Of a stretch of 64,000 nt of DNA, positions 21,085-33,730 are shown in pieces. Location of the stretch: the NCBI GenBank assembly GCA_949710005.1, contig OX453283.1:26771349-26835348 (forward strand). Reading direction: 5' to 3'. The notes under the pieces were generated by a model that searched no databases, had not been told where the DNA came from, and saw nothing but the letters and a program-made list of their open reading frames with translations. Source of the DNA: Ricordea florida. Taxonomy: Eukaryota > Cnidaria > Anthozoa > Corallimorpharia > Ricordeidae. The number at the start of each line of letters is the position of its first letter. Within the stretch, counting starts at the first letter, position 1. A program made the translations under genes and the position numbers.

Positions 21085-24000
21085 ATGGTAGACACGATTT
21101 CTACGTTATCTTCTTGGCAAGTAACGAAAAATCCGTTTGAAAACGGCTTTGAAGAGCGCACAAATTATCCGGATTTCAGTCCTTCAATGTTTAGAAAGCA
21201 AGATACTCCAGCAAGCGAAAAGGTGAAGTATCATAGAAATTCAATTAAATATTGCTTTAGAACTTCTATGTTTAAGCTTTAAGTACGTTGGTTTTTACGA
21301 TGATGAGTGAGTTTTCAAAAACAGAAAAGCCTAAATCTGGAAAGGGTTTTTTTTTCATATTCTGATCGTTAATTTAGTTAGTTTTTGTTTCATTGTTGAT
21401 TCTACCTACAGAAGAAGCGGACTTTTAGATGGTCCATAGAGCAGATATCTCGTCTGGTAAGTACAATTTATCCTCCGTCGTTACTGATTTAGTCTAGATT
21501 TCCGTATCGCGCCGTATCTCATTACGAATATTTTAGCTGTACTGTTCAGTCGTATACTTAAAAAACAATAACTGTTTTTACTTGCAATGCCCTAAAATCA
21601 TCCTGCTCTGTATCTGTATAGAATCCTGCCGACATTGATGAATTTCCAAACCAAGATTACAGCAGCACTTTTGAAAGGTGAGGGAATGATTTCCGCACAG
21701 GTCCCTACTTCATTATGCATGCTGTAGCCGTACGGTTTCGCTCTCAGAAATAGGGACTTTAAGCAGCGAGAACGGCAACGGCGACGGCGACGGGAGAGGC
21801 CTCCGGGAAAACCCAAATCTCATAATGCGCATGTCTGCCGGAAAATATCTTGCCGTTGCCGTCACGTCGGAACGTGAATAAAGGCAATCTCCGGTTGTGT
21901 GAAAACGTGAGTACTAAAATCCTATTTTCTTTGCTATTTTGTCGTACGTAATGACATTTAAGCAATGAGTGACTACTAAAAAGTCTAAATATACTTTATA
22001 ATCATTTTTTATCAGAAAAGTTTGTCCCCCTGGTAAAGGGGAAAGCGCAACTGAAGACCAAAGCAAAGCAAATTAAGCTCTTTGTTTGAAAATGCAATTA
22101 CCCGTAGAGAATTTTTCTTGTTTGTTTGGCCTAGCTACATAACTGAAGTTATATGAAGTAAGCAGTCATTAATTGATTAAAATGATTTTACATAAAAGCC
22201 AGAACCTTTCTGTCGCTGTCTAGACCAAGTTCCAAGGAGATAACAGCGTCGCTTGGCCCATTTTATTTTCAGTTAATGTGCAATCGTAGGAATTCAATAC
22301 ACTGAAGCGTCTTTGAAAAATTTCTGATCTAACTTTATAATGTGTGCTACGAATACATGTTACATTTGACAACAGACCTGATCTAAAAATATAACTTCGA
22401 TAATTCTCACGTGAGAACTCGTGTTGTTGTTGTTTGTAAACTTTATATTTCGCTGTTATTTATTTCGTGTATGTGTAGATGTGATTGAAATAAGGACCGA
22501 AAGAATTCTCTGTTCTCTAAAATGGAATTCGGAAACACATTCATCATCCTCAAGAACATCGAAATCAAAATACTTGAATGAATTGTATGGTAAATCCAAA
22601 TTTTCCGAACTGTTTGGGTCGTACAGCAAGAGAATATCGTCATCGCTAATCAAAAGCTGGTTTCTTGCCGATTTAAGCGAAAAACAAGACAGACAAACTT
22701 AACTGGTTAACTGGCGTGCCATGACTGCCGTCCCAGTTTCGCGGTAGCGTGCTTAACTGCTTTAAAGCTCGCCCCACGACCGCGTTCTCTCCCCAGTCTT
22801 TTCGCTGTTCCGACGTCGCCGTTCCCGTTCCGGTTCTCGTTGCTTAAAGTCCCTAGTGTTTGCACGCGCACTTCCCAAGACAATTCAACTACAGCATGCA
22901 TGATGAAGTAGGGCCCTGTGCGGAAATCTTACCAAATTCAGTCATGTTTTTACCGGTATTTACAAACTCTACCCCCTCCCATCCTACCCAGGGTGGTTTA
23001 ATCTGTTATCAAGAAGATGGTAAGGTGGCACTCAACATAATAATTACAGAAAAAAGGGCTAGATTTCCGTATCACCCCATACTTTATTATGCATGTTGTA
23101 CCTGTATCGTCTAGGATAAAGAACTTGCTGAAAGTTTTTATTTTTGAAGAATGAAACAGTGCAGCTACAGTATGCATAATGCATAATTAAATATGAGGTG
23201 ATATTGAAACCTAGCCAAAAAGGACCCTTAAGTTGAAAAGGCTATGTTGCTAATCCCTTGGTTCTATTCCGTGATTTTATTTAAGAGAGGAAGATGAAAT
23301 TGAAGCTCAGAAGGCCATTGACGAGGTCAGTATTGCTATTATTATTATTATAATTATTATAATTTATATTACTGGTCATTAATTATTACCACTTTTATCT
23401 GTATTTTTTAACTGCATGCCTATTGTATTTAAAAAATATATTTTTCGTGAAGTATGTTTAAAATTTTGCTGTGTCATGTTGAAATAAGCTTAACGTTTAA
23501 AATTGTGGTCTTTAAGGCAGAATTGCGTGTATTTTTTAAACATTGATATTATACTGTACATAATAATTAGTGTTGATAGTACCATGTATTACATCATGAT
23601 GAAAAGATGTTTAATTAAAAATGATTGAAGTGTGCACCAACCTGTCAATGATTTATTAATCTATTGTGTTTCAGTATTTTTCACAAAATCTCATTGTTCC
23701 ATCCCCATGGACACCAGATAATCCAGCCAAACATGTAAAATTCTCACCTTTGCCACCAGCAACAGCCTGTAAGTATCACAGAAGATATTATGCTTATAAC
23801 AGCTATTCAGTGCTGTCATGTAATAGTATTCAAAACTTTGTATTGAAGAAGTTGTAAATTTAATAAAATATTTTTGTTTATTGATACAGGGTGTTCATTA
23901 GGCATCGGAGATCAGAGAATTCTCTGGCTACTTTGAAGAATTCTCCAGCTACTACGAAGAATTCTCGGGTCAAATGTAGATGGCCTGAGCTGGTTTTAAA

Positions 24001-24819
24001 TTCAGACATGGAGCGCTATCGGAATATTCTCCTGTTACTTTAATTAACAATTTATTATTAATAAATAATAATTTATACTAATATTAATGTAATAATTTAT
24101 TATCAGTAATAATTACTTAATTCATCATTAATTTCACCCAGTATTCACACATATTGGTGATTTAATTCTATTTGATGCCCACAGATATCGAAGTTGAAAG
24201 CTCTGTAGAGTCATACAGTTCCCCAAACTCATTAACCTGCAAACCAAAAGCAGATGGTAAGTGAACATTACTGTTTCCTGTACAACCTCCATTTGATGAG
24301 TAAAATCGTCTGGCATTAAACAGAGTAAAATCTAGAAAGTCACTATAAATTGGGAGTGAAAGGGTTAAGGGAGATAGTTTTTAAGAATTGTACCATCTAT
24401 GTATATATACAAAGTTTGTCATTGGGATACTATACACTGTAAGTGTTACACACTTTATTGGTTTACTTTACTTAAGTTTTATTAATTTTTTTTTTAAGCA
24501 AGTAGCCAAACCAAGTTGTCTCTACCCCCAGAGTTTGACCTACAGAAACTTCTGGGTAAGTTATAATTTTATATCTATGGTATCTAGCTACTGGGTTGTA
24601 TTCCTGTAATTAGTAAAGGTAATCATACGGTTTTTCTCATTCAATTTGGAATTAATTTGCATGAGTTAGTTTTTCAAAAAGCTGAAATTGGACGAGCTGC
24701 TTTGGCGAGTGCAATTTCAGCTTTTTGAAAAACACACATGTGCAAAATATTATTAATATATTATATTATATTATTAATAATATTAATAATAATAATAATA
24801 TACATGAAAAAATTACTCA

Positions 24820-24851
<32 letters not shown>

Positions 24852-27800
24852 TGTAACATCAGTGCAAATTAGACATCAAAATTCTGGATTATGACTGGCT
24901 GAAAGACAATAGTAAATTTTCTAAGGCAACATGATATCACGTAAAATGATGATGAAAATGTTCTGCGGAAACTTTGCGCTATGTAAGTTTTAATCATCAT
25001 GATGTTATTATTGATTTCTTGTATCAACCTAATACAAAATACAATACAGTTCTTTTCAGAACAAGCAATTTTAAGTGGACAACAATCCCTATATTATTTT
25101 TAGATCCAGCTTTCTATGGCCAGGAAAGTCAAGAAGGTAGCAGAGATTTATCAATTTCTTCACTGAGAAGAAAGCTTTTTGCACAAGAAGAAAAAAGAAT
25201 GAAAGCAGAGAAAGATGTTCTTGAACCACCAAGTAACATCAAGTGAGCTTTGTAAAGATGTTGAAATACTTAAAACAGAACTAACTCATTGACTGATTGT
25301 TCAGGTGATCTTGCAATCTATTTGGGTCTCTAAGGGGAACTTATCAATCAATGGATACATATAGCTCTGATGTCACACCAAAATTTATTTATTACAACTT
25401 GCATAAAATGGTAAAATCAATGTTAGCTTTTTCTTGGATAGATCAGTTAGTGGGTCATGCTAAAATCCATTCATCAATCATGGCCTGTTCGTGGTTTCTA
25501 GGGACAATTTAATCTCATTTTTTTAATTTACTTTTTGCCCTTTTTATTTTTTACAGATCCATCCTTAAGAGTCCCAAGAGCCCAATTTTGGTGAGTAAAC
25601 TACTGTGCATGTATGAAAAAATGAGAAGAATGAGTTATATCTGGTTGTCAAGATAAGAGATCCATTCCTATTATCATGTTGATAAGCTAATTGTAATTCT
25701 AGATGATTATTGCAGTCACAAAATGTAGTGAACAAAGTGACTTAATTGAAATGTAATGATGCAATGCATTAGTTAGCATGAATAAAGGCGTGAACGAACA
25801 TCCATGACTTTGGTTACTGACCCATCCTCAGACACTATACCAACATTACCAAATGCTGTATAATTTGTCAATTGCTGTTTTTCCCATTATTTTTGCCTCA
25901 AGTGTCTTCTGATAAACTGTTAGTTTCTCCTTTAAGTTACCTTGTATTCACTATTAAAATGAAAGGAGAATACAGTGTTACATCTCAAGTCACTTTAGAC
26001 CTTCTTCCAAGCACCTCTTTGTGTGACTTGGTTAAAGTCGCACAAACAAACAAAGGAAACTAAAATTCAAACCGAGGATAAAAATGAACCACAACATATG
26101 TGTTACTATTGTTAGGCGAAGTGGTGTATCAAGCATGTCCAGAGTGAATGCTTTTAACGAAAAATTTACTAATTCCAGGTGACTTCAAGTCCTGTGTCTG
26201 TCAAAGTAACACCAGGACAGAATGCAAGACGGTATTCAAGTGGCAGCACCGTGTCAAGCCCGAACATCTCTCCCATTAAACCATTGACTGTCCCAGAGAC
26301 ACCCACAGGAACTGGACGATCACAGTTTGCCAAGCTGTCAATGAGTCCAATGCACTTTTCTGCACATGTACTAGAATCTTCTGGAATCGAAGCCAGAGAT
26401 GTCATGTTCCCAGATATTTCTCCGATTAAAGAAAATGATAGTAGTGGAAGCGTTGACATCAGTGGTCATGTTCAAGAGATGGACATTGATAATGGTAGGT
26501 TGTATGTAATTTGCATGAAGTGTCTTTGTTCATTTGGCCGATAAAACCTGGTAATCACAACAACAAATAACGCGTCCTTTTTGCTCTAGAATTTTCCGCA
26601 ATTTCAGTCTTGATAAAAATTCTTGAATATTCTCAGATCGGTGCCATCTTCTTAACTTCAAGTCCGATTCAATTTCTAGAAGCCTCTTTTACTTTCTGAA
26701 ACCTGTAATCAAAGCAATTCGCCTTGTAAAAGATGGAAATCGAAGCGGAAGTCGTCTCACCAGGTGACCAAAGCTTTACACAGTAATTACAGCTAATTTG
26801 TTGTTAAGTTTACAAAGCTCTTTGTATAGAGTAGCTGCAGAATAAGATAATATTCTACCATGATTCTACTTATTGTTTCTGTTAATCTTGTTTCGTATCG
26901 AAGAGTTTTCAACTTCGAGTCGAATATTATAAACTTACAACCTCTTTTTAAGCATGGCATGGTCATTAAATATGTACACGTATTTAATAATTTATTAATG
27001 TCAGAGGAGATTGAAAAACTGCTGAACTACAATACCCCCGCGAAGTGGAATGTTTTCTATGTAGGTGCCTACAAAATACGAAAAAATCCGGAAGCCATCT
27101 TGTTATTTGAAGCGGTGACCAAACGTAGACACACTATACAATTACATGTATTATTGTTCATTCCTCGTTTCCAAAGCTTCGTCAGGCAAAATGTTAATGC
27201 ATAATATATTTACAAAGCTGCTAAGAATCTGGCAGTGCATTGTATCTGACTGCTATAAATGTCCTTTCTCTCACGAAAAGTAAGTGCACAGTTTAATGTA
27301 TCTTTATAGATAATAATGAATATGTTGCGGTTCAATTGTATCCATGTTTTAAATTTTATATTCTTTTGTTTCAAATCATTATCATATATTACCTGACCAA
27401 AAAACAAAGGAAAATGAAATTTAAACCAAGGGAGAAATTAAATTGCAACATATACAAAATAATAAGTAAGAGATTAACAATAATTACTATTATGCATCTG
27501 GATGAATTATGTCATAAAGTGGGTTTTAAAAGCACATAATGTTTAATTAGTTTTTCCTATGTAAGGACAACAAACAAATTTTTTTTTTTTAATTAATGGA
27601 TGTCCAAACATTATAGCTCATACTAAACATTCAGTTCCTCTGCATTGCAACAAATAGGTTGTTGGCTACAATGTTACATAAATAGTGCTTTTTTTATGAA
27701 AATAGCTATTGTTGCTGAATTTTGCTTTCAGGAGATTCTAAAGAGAATTCAAATGACTCCCTGGCAGATGGTGGCTCTCTGGAAGTTTCAGCATTGTCAG

Positions 27801-30426
27801 TTAAAGATGAAAATGATGAACTTCTTGAAGGAAGTGATAATGATGATGATGGGGATGATGAAATGCCACCAAAGATCACAATGGAAGACTTAGCTGATAA
27901 GTCAGATTTACAAGAAGAAGGTGTCAAGGATGAGGATGGCAATTCACCAGCCAAGAAAATGAAATTTGTTGAATTGACACCCAGAGAAGTTCAAAAACCT
28001 GAGAACCCTGTCAATGATCCCATGAAGGTAAACAACAAGAATGGTGATGCTAGAACTAAAGGAACAGACCTTTCCTCGCAATCTTTACCAAATGCAGTTG
28101 GTGTAAAAGTTGAAGATGTTGCATCCAATTTCAGTCACGATCTAGTGACGGAAAGCCATAGGCACAAAGACTGGAAACTTGGCAAGAACGATCATAGTAG
28201 GTACATGTATCACGGGTTTTCCAGTCGTGGTGTTGACTATAGAACTCAGAAAAGCTACGATAAGTTGGGTCATTTTGATGAACTTGATGGAGATCTTATC
28301 TTGATGAGGGCCAAAGCAGCATTGAAAAGAGCTGATAGATACATGTCACCAAGGGACACAAGTCTCTCATTTGGTCCACATAGTTTTTCTGAGCTGAATT
28401 TGAATGTATCATCACAACAGTGGAAACCAGTCGGCATGTCAACTCCTTTACTGCCATCATCTTCATCACCTAAGAAAACTACAAGTGTTTTCGACAGTGG
28501 CACTAGGTATGGTTACAAGTCTAGCTATGGACCTATCCAGTGGCCTGGATCATCTATCAGATATAACAGTGCTGCTTTAACATTTGGTGAAGAGTCTGGA
28601 CTTGGGAGAAGTGCTGGAGAACCTGGGGCACATTACTTCTATGGAATTTCAGGAAGGAAATCTTCACCTGTTATGGAAGACTTAGTCAGAAGTAGAAAAC
28701 ATGGAATTTCTGAAGGTAGATAGTTGTAGAATTTATTCAATTTAGCAGTGGGTCCTTTGCATATGATTAGTCAATATCGTGTGGTAGAAACCTCATGCAA
28801 GAATGCACAAATCACGAATAGCTCTACTATTATTTAACAAGATTCTTTCCTTTGTTTGTCTTTCCTTGGGGGTTTTCTTGCCCAGTTCCTGCGTGGTGGT
28901 TTTCAGCAAATTTGATTGAACTGCAGAAGATAGAACCTACTAAACAACTTTGAAGATCTTAGAGTACATTAGTCACCTTTGCAGCTGTTTTTTTGGCTTA
29001 TCACACAACGCTCTGCCAGGAGCATTGTGTGACAAGCTTAAAAATGGCTGCCAAGGAGACTAAGAGTACATTAAATTCTCAAAGAACGTATTAAGGAAGA
29101 AAAGTATACAATGAAAACCAAAACTAATCAATGTGAATGAAAACATGAAATAATTATTAATGATTTCATGTTGTTACTCTAATGTCACCCTTGCAATCCA
29201 TAACAAAAACTAACAGCAGCAAATTATATTATTTTATGAATGCCTTCATTGAATATTTTTTGTCAGGTCTGGATTATTATTTTAAAAATACATTATTACA
29301 AATACTGATAGCTTTTTTAGTCATTCGACAATAACAAAAATTATTATTTATTGAAAATTTGTGATTAACAGTCAAGTTCAATTTATGGCACTGAATCAGT
29401 TAATCTCTTTCCTATATTAGCATGCACTGCACACAAAGCTTAACATCTCTTTAAGCTGGATTAGTTTCCATCTGCAATGCAGGCTCAATATTATTATATA
29501 TATATATATTGTATTGGTCACATTCCTGTCATAGGTCACCACACACGCTCTAATTTCTGGAAGCAGCCCATTTCTCCTTCATTCAGTTCACGGTATCCAG
29601 GAAGGTGGCGCCCTTCACGAACACACCCCATGACATACCTGGAATGGAAGGCTCTCAACTGGTGGCCAACAAGAGAAGTTGAGCCATGGAGTAGTAAAAA
29701 TTACAGGCCTTATGCAGAAACATTGCAGTATGTGACAGAAAACAAAAGGTGTTACTTTGACTTCAATTCTTAAGTTTCTTTGTGTTTTGTTTGTTTGCTC
29801 CGAATTTCCAATTGACACTGTCCATGTTCATTCAGCTTACATGAAGGTAAATAGTAGCCAAAAAAGAACTCATTGCGAGGGAATGGTAAATGGGAATTAA
29901 CAAACCCACAGAAGCTTAAGAAAGTCTTTGACTAAACACATAAAAGTTCACAATATTGACTGATTCTTGGGTGCTTTTTCAGAATATTCAATATAATTAT
30001 CAGATCAGACCATGTGGTCATATTTTGGACAGTGCTTTGATCCTATTTGTCTTACTATACAGTGTAGTTTCAACTGTTCCAACCATGCAGCAGTCATTCA
30101 TTCTTTGACTATCTACTAGACTATAATACTCTACTAATAAAGTTTTTTACCATTTTTTCCACAGGTTGTCATGGCCACCATCAAAATCATCTACCAAATT
30201 TAACTATGGTTCTCATCCTCTTTCTCCCCCTGTTTTCTACCCTCCAGCAAAGGTTCCCAGAGCAGTTCCAGGGGGAAGAGTGACCAAGATTGCCTTACCG
30301 TCTTACTATGACAGTAGTGATAGTGGGTACTCGGACTGGCAGCGAAGTGTCAGCCGATGGGAAAGTGCAATCAAAAGTCAGCACAGTTTAGCTGGAAACA
30401 GCGCTGAGTTTCAAAACTATTATTGA
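21085..30426 (+). CDS. BORA: Protein aurora borealis (Aurora A / Plk1 activator), complete
   Basis: Thirteen exons join in phase: 21085-21222, 21412-21456, 21622-21677, 23286-23325, 23675-23768, 24185-24257, 24503-24555, 25104-25242, 25557-25590, 26179-26494, 27732-28715, 29535-29748 and 30165-30426, giving 815 residues. Conserved blocks in order: KNPFE, FSPSMF, KKRTFRWSIEQISRLNPADI, QKAIDEYFSQNLIVPSPWTP, KLSLPPEFDLQKLLGD and LSISSLRRKLF, followed by many Ser-Pro sites. These follow human BORA (KFRWSIDQLAVINP, IVPSPWT, SSSSLRRKLF). Ser103 in VPSPWT corresponds to human Ser112, the cyclin-Cdk site that lets BORA promote Aurora A phosphorylation of Plk1 at mitotic entry. The protein is longer than the human one (559), with a low-complexity acidic and then Tyr/Trp/Ser-rich C-terminal half (exons 11-13). 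The stop follows SAEFQNYY. An AATAAA is at 31783. Confidence 0.92.
21683..22933. mobile_element. hAT-like MITE interrupted by a second element, BORA intron 3
   Basis: The left part (21683-21750) and right part (22856-22933) are the two halves of the same MITE as 12894-13046. The left end GGAATGATTTCCGCACAGG begins 6 bases into the intron, just after the GTGAG of the exon 3 donor. I find no matching 8-bp duplication around this copy. Confidence 0.8.
21753..22853. mobile_element. Nested 1.1-kb DNA transposon derivative with TA target duplication
   Basis: Terminal inverted repeats GGGACTTTAAGCAGCGAGAAC (left) and GGGACTTTAAGCAACGAGAAC (right, reversed) are followed by GC-rich subterminal repeats ('aacggcgacggcgacggg' against 'aacgggaacggcgacgtcgg'). 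TA flanks both sides (21751-21752, 22854-22855). Removing the element restores a normal hAT-like MITE. On the minus strand it keeps a short frame starting MISDDDILLLYDPNSSENLD (about 22653 down to 22456), possibly the first exon of a lost transposase. I do not recognise the superfamily with certainty. Confidence 0.75.
23049..23215. mobile_element. Diverged member of the hAT-like MITE family
   Basis: 'ctagatttccgtatcacccc' and 'tttattatgcatgttgtac' on the left mirror 'acagtatgcataatg' and 'atgaggtgatattgaaacct' on the right. Similar half-copies occur at 8838-8912, 21495-21560 and 32772-32930. These differ from the main family mainly in the outer 20 bp, so they form a sister subfamily. Confidence 0.55.
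24805..24975 (+). repeat. Dispersed repeat, direct copy at 62150-62330
   Basis: Both copies contain 'ctgattggctgagagcagtg', 'ggattatg' + 'tggctgaa' and 'aatgatgatgaaaa'. They run in the same orientation and are clearly related across about 170 bp. There is no coding capacity. Confidence 0.7.
26051..26103 (-). repeat. Half copy of the 'tatgttgtggttcaatttta' MITE
   Basis: 'aaacaaaggaaactaaaatt' through 'gaaccacaacatatg' matches the right arm of the elements at 27321, 38695 and 44477. It lies in BORA intron 9. Confidence 0.55.
26495..27731 (+). other. BORA intron 10 with a palindromic MITE at 27321-27452
   Basis: The MITE arms are 'tatgttgcggttcaattgta' and 'aattgcaacatata', with 'aaattttatattcttttgtt' and 'aacaaaggaaaatgaaattt' inside, the same family as 38695-38842. 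The remainder is AT-rich intron without exon-like sequence. The open frames here are not supported by any recognisable domain. Confidence 0.6.
28716..29534 (+). other. BORA intron 11, nothing recognised
   Basis: This is AT-rich sequence with a small AT microsatellite near 29495-29510. A hairpin-like pair, 'gcttatcacacaacgctctg' and 'gcattgtgtgacaagct', lies near 28998-29038. Confidence 0.5.
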
Positions 30427-31993
30427 CAAAAAATGCTTTATAGTGAGATGAAACACATACACAACCAATGCCTTTGCTCCTAGAGTTTGTTTTTACTCTC
30501 AAGGTTAAGCTTTAAGTTGTACAATTAATCGATTTTGCGTTTGGCCTTCCTAGTACTTACACGGAACATGAAAATGTTCCATGTATATTTTATAACAGGG
30601 TATTGATTTTATGACAGCCACAGATCAATGGGCACTAATTTGATAGTATTAAATATTATTGTACAAACTATCCAGAAATATATTTTTTAAATGTAATTAT
30701 TCAATCATCAAAATTTGTAGAATTAAACTGTTCTAGTCTTAGCTTGTTGATCAGTGCATGTACTCATTTTAACCGTAACAGACAAGGTGAAGTTCCTCTA
30801 CAGGTTTGATTTCTCCTGTTCATTCTTTCTCATGCTCCATAGCAGGGTTCTCCTGAAAAATTTGAAGTAGAGGGAGAATAACTTTGAGTAGGCGGCAGAC
30901 GATGCCGATAGAAAGAAAGGGTGTGGTTATTAATTTATTATTATTTACTTTGAGTAGCCAGCGCGTCAAGGACTAGACAGCAAATTTCGCCGGTCGCCGG
31001 AGCTTACCGAGAACTCTGTCCATAGTCTAGATCCCGAAGTGTGGCTAGTGATCACACCTTTACATAACTAACACTATTTTTGCTGTGACAGCAATCAGTC
31101 CTTCACACTCTGCTTGCAGAGTTTTTTTAGATGGGCTGCACAGCACAGCAGTCCTAAACCTGTCTGGCACATATCTCTCTCACCTATTCCTTTCCTTACC
31201 CAATTTTTTCTGTTCCACTGAGTGAGGTTGGCTACAGTTTCTTACTACTTAGGTTTTTGCCCTTGTTGATTTATTGATAGGAAGAAGTGGAATATTGGTC
31301 TCTTCTTGAAGTCATACAACAATGCTGTATGTATAGTTAAAGAAACAAAAGAAAGATAAATAACACTAACTTTACAACAATTCACATACAGAGTGTTGGG
31401 AAAGGAGTGTGGTAAAGTAGAGCTATCTATTGTGTGGCAAGGTTTAGCAAATTTGGTAGTCTGACAAGAGTTACTATGTAGTTCTTGACATTTGTGACTC
31501 CCTTTCGTTAGAAACTTACAGTAGATTGTCACAATTTTGACTTCCCACTTTACTTATGAACAATAAGTTTTTTGTATCATATATTTTTATTTCCTGTACA
31601 GTTGATATAATTACAAGTGTATCCCTATATATTTTGTTGATTTAATGCATGATCTAAAGCTGATTCTGTTGTGTATTTATTGAATCTTCATCATTCATAC
31701 TTAAAAATTATTTGTTTACCTCTTGAAAAAGCTTAAGTCAATCTGAATATTTTTCAGTATGTTTACATTGATTTGAGAACATAATAAACTGTTTTATCAA
31801 TTGAATTATTGTTGTTTGCTATTAAAAGACAATCTCTCATCTCAAACCTCCACCCCACCTCTTGTTAATTGAAGGGATGTATGGAATAAAATCTCAAGTT
31901 ACCCCTGACAAAGTGTCAAATTCTCCCTTCAATTTCCAAGCAGATACAAGGCAAGTTGGAAGGAGAATGGTCCAGTTGATCAATAGTCACTTG
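30427..31993 (+). other. BORA 3' UTR and flank
   Basis: No further coding sequence is visible. The AATAAA at 31783-31788 is the best polyadenylation candidate. Near 30960-31025, 'gtcgccggagcttaccgaga' looks like a repeat fragment. Confidence 0.45.
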
Positions 31994-32295
31994 TGGCGAC
32001 AACAAAAAATCAGCTACTGTGTTGGGGTTAGCGGGTTTTAGACGTTTGAAAAAGTGAGAGTACGTAAGTGAAGCAAAAAAAAGGGAGGGGAGGGGTGGGT
32101 AAGTTTGGATAGGTGCAAAGCAAAACATGATCCCTTAGTCACTTGTGGCTTTATTCCAGGCACCTCTTATGGTTATGTGATGTCAAAACCTATATGATGA
32201 TCAGTAGTATTGCACAGCCTTTGCTAACCACAGTGAAAACAGGAGTAAAGTGAAAGGAAAATTCTACAACCGGTCTTCCAAAATTTATTTCATGG
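31994..32295 (+). repeat. About 300-bp duplicated segment, copy A (copy B at 33435-33730)
   Basis: Copy A and copy B are near-identical over 'gcgacaacaaaaaatcagct', 'gttagcgggttttagacgtt', 'gggtaagtttggataggtgc', 'gatgatcagtagtattgcac' and 'ccggtcttccaaaatttatt'. They are in direct orientation about 1.44 kb apart, and copy B has a deletion near its right end. No TIR, LTR or coding domain is seen, so this may be a local duplication or a dispersed repeat. Confidence 0.8.
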
Positions 32296-33434
32296 CACCT
32301 TTAGTTGCACACTACACTGTTACAATAATGTTATTCAACTTTTAAATATGCACAGGTGCTACTACTGTAATTAAAAAATTAGAAACACTGCACCAGTTTC
32401 AGGTCACACAATATGTTATCCTAGACATTAACTACAGCCCAATTCATACAATAACTACAGATATTGCATGACAGGATGTTAGATAAGCCTCAGATTTGCG
32501 CAGTGTTTATCATCATCAACTGGTGCAAAACACTTTCCTCCATTTCGCAGTTAATGTTAGGTAGCTATGGAAAACAAATAACAAGAAGTAGTACAGACAT
32601 CAACAGTGAATAAATAAAGAATTAAACAGGGTGGAACAGAATGTAAAATACTCAGTAAATTTAACGCTGCACACAACTTTGTATAGCGCTATAATTACTG
32701 TGTACCAAACAATTCAAACAAAATTCTCCTGACTAAAACACTACAGTGTATATTTAGAAAGCATTCTATCACACGAGAAGGCTAGAGTTCCACATCATTC
32801 CATACTTCATTCTACATACTGTGGCTGCAAAGTTTCGTCCTTCAAAAACAATGGTCTCTTATGTTATTCATCTGCACGTGCATAACGAAGTTTGAGTTTA
32901 TACGATAATCTAGTCTACGGAAACATACAGTAATGATAATAACATGAAGAAATGTAACATGACATTGAAAATGCCTGGGACGAAACATCTGCGTTAACTT
33001 TGTCATCACTTCAAACGTATGTTCGCGTTTGATCAGCTAAGGAAAATGTGGTCCTTCATCTGTGAATCCCAGCGCAGTATTTTAAGACAGACAAACATTC
33101 CACCAAATACAAAAGCAAAACACAGACAAACATTTCCACTAAATACAAAAACAATACAATCCTCTCAGAATGACTTCCTCTTCACTGACTCAAAGATCTC
33201 AGACTTAAACTAAATTGAGTAATAAAGATAAGGAAATAAAGTGGTCGACCACGCATCACAGAGGAAAATGCAACGACGCGCCCAACGACGCTGGAGTGAC
33301 TCAAAGGAGACTAAGTCCTAAGTTGTAAATACCGCTGGCCAATGGTATCAATTTAAGCCGCTGACCTCCCCCTCGCAGACTCTTTAAAATCCCGCAGGTT
33401 CTTATTGAAGCGGAACCCCTCGGCGTTCCCATCC

Positions 33435-33730
33435 TGCGCGACAACAAAAAATCAGCTACTGTGTTGGGGTTAGCGGGTTTTAGACGTTTGTAAAAGTGAG
33501 AGTACGTAAGTGAAACAAAAAAAGGGAGGGGAGGGGTGGGTAAGTTTGGATAGGTGCAAAGCAAAACATGATCCCATAGTCACTTGTGGCTTTATTCCAG
33601 GCCCGTCTCTAATGGTTATGTGATGTCAAAACCCATATGATGATCAGTAGTATTGCACAGCCTTTGCTAACCACATTGTACGCAGGGAAATTCTACAACC
33701 GGTCTTCCAAAATTTATTTGATGATACCTT
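33435..33730 (+). repeat. About 300-bp duplicated segment, copy B
   Basis: See copy A. The sequence just left of copy B (33235-33430) is distinctly GC-richer than its surroundings and contains CCAAT and TTTAAAA words, so it could be a promoter or a fragment of another repeat. I could not assign it. Confidence 0.8.

Noticed and set aside
26860-27204. 114-codon frame in BORA intron 10
   Set aside because: AT-rich composition and no domain. The in-phase BORA exons skip it.
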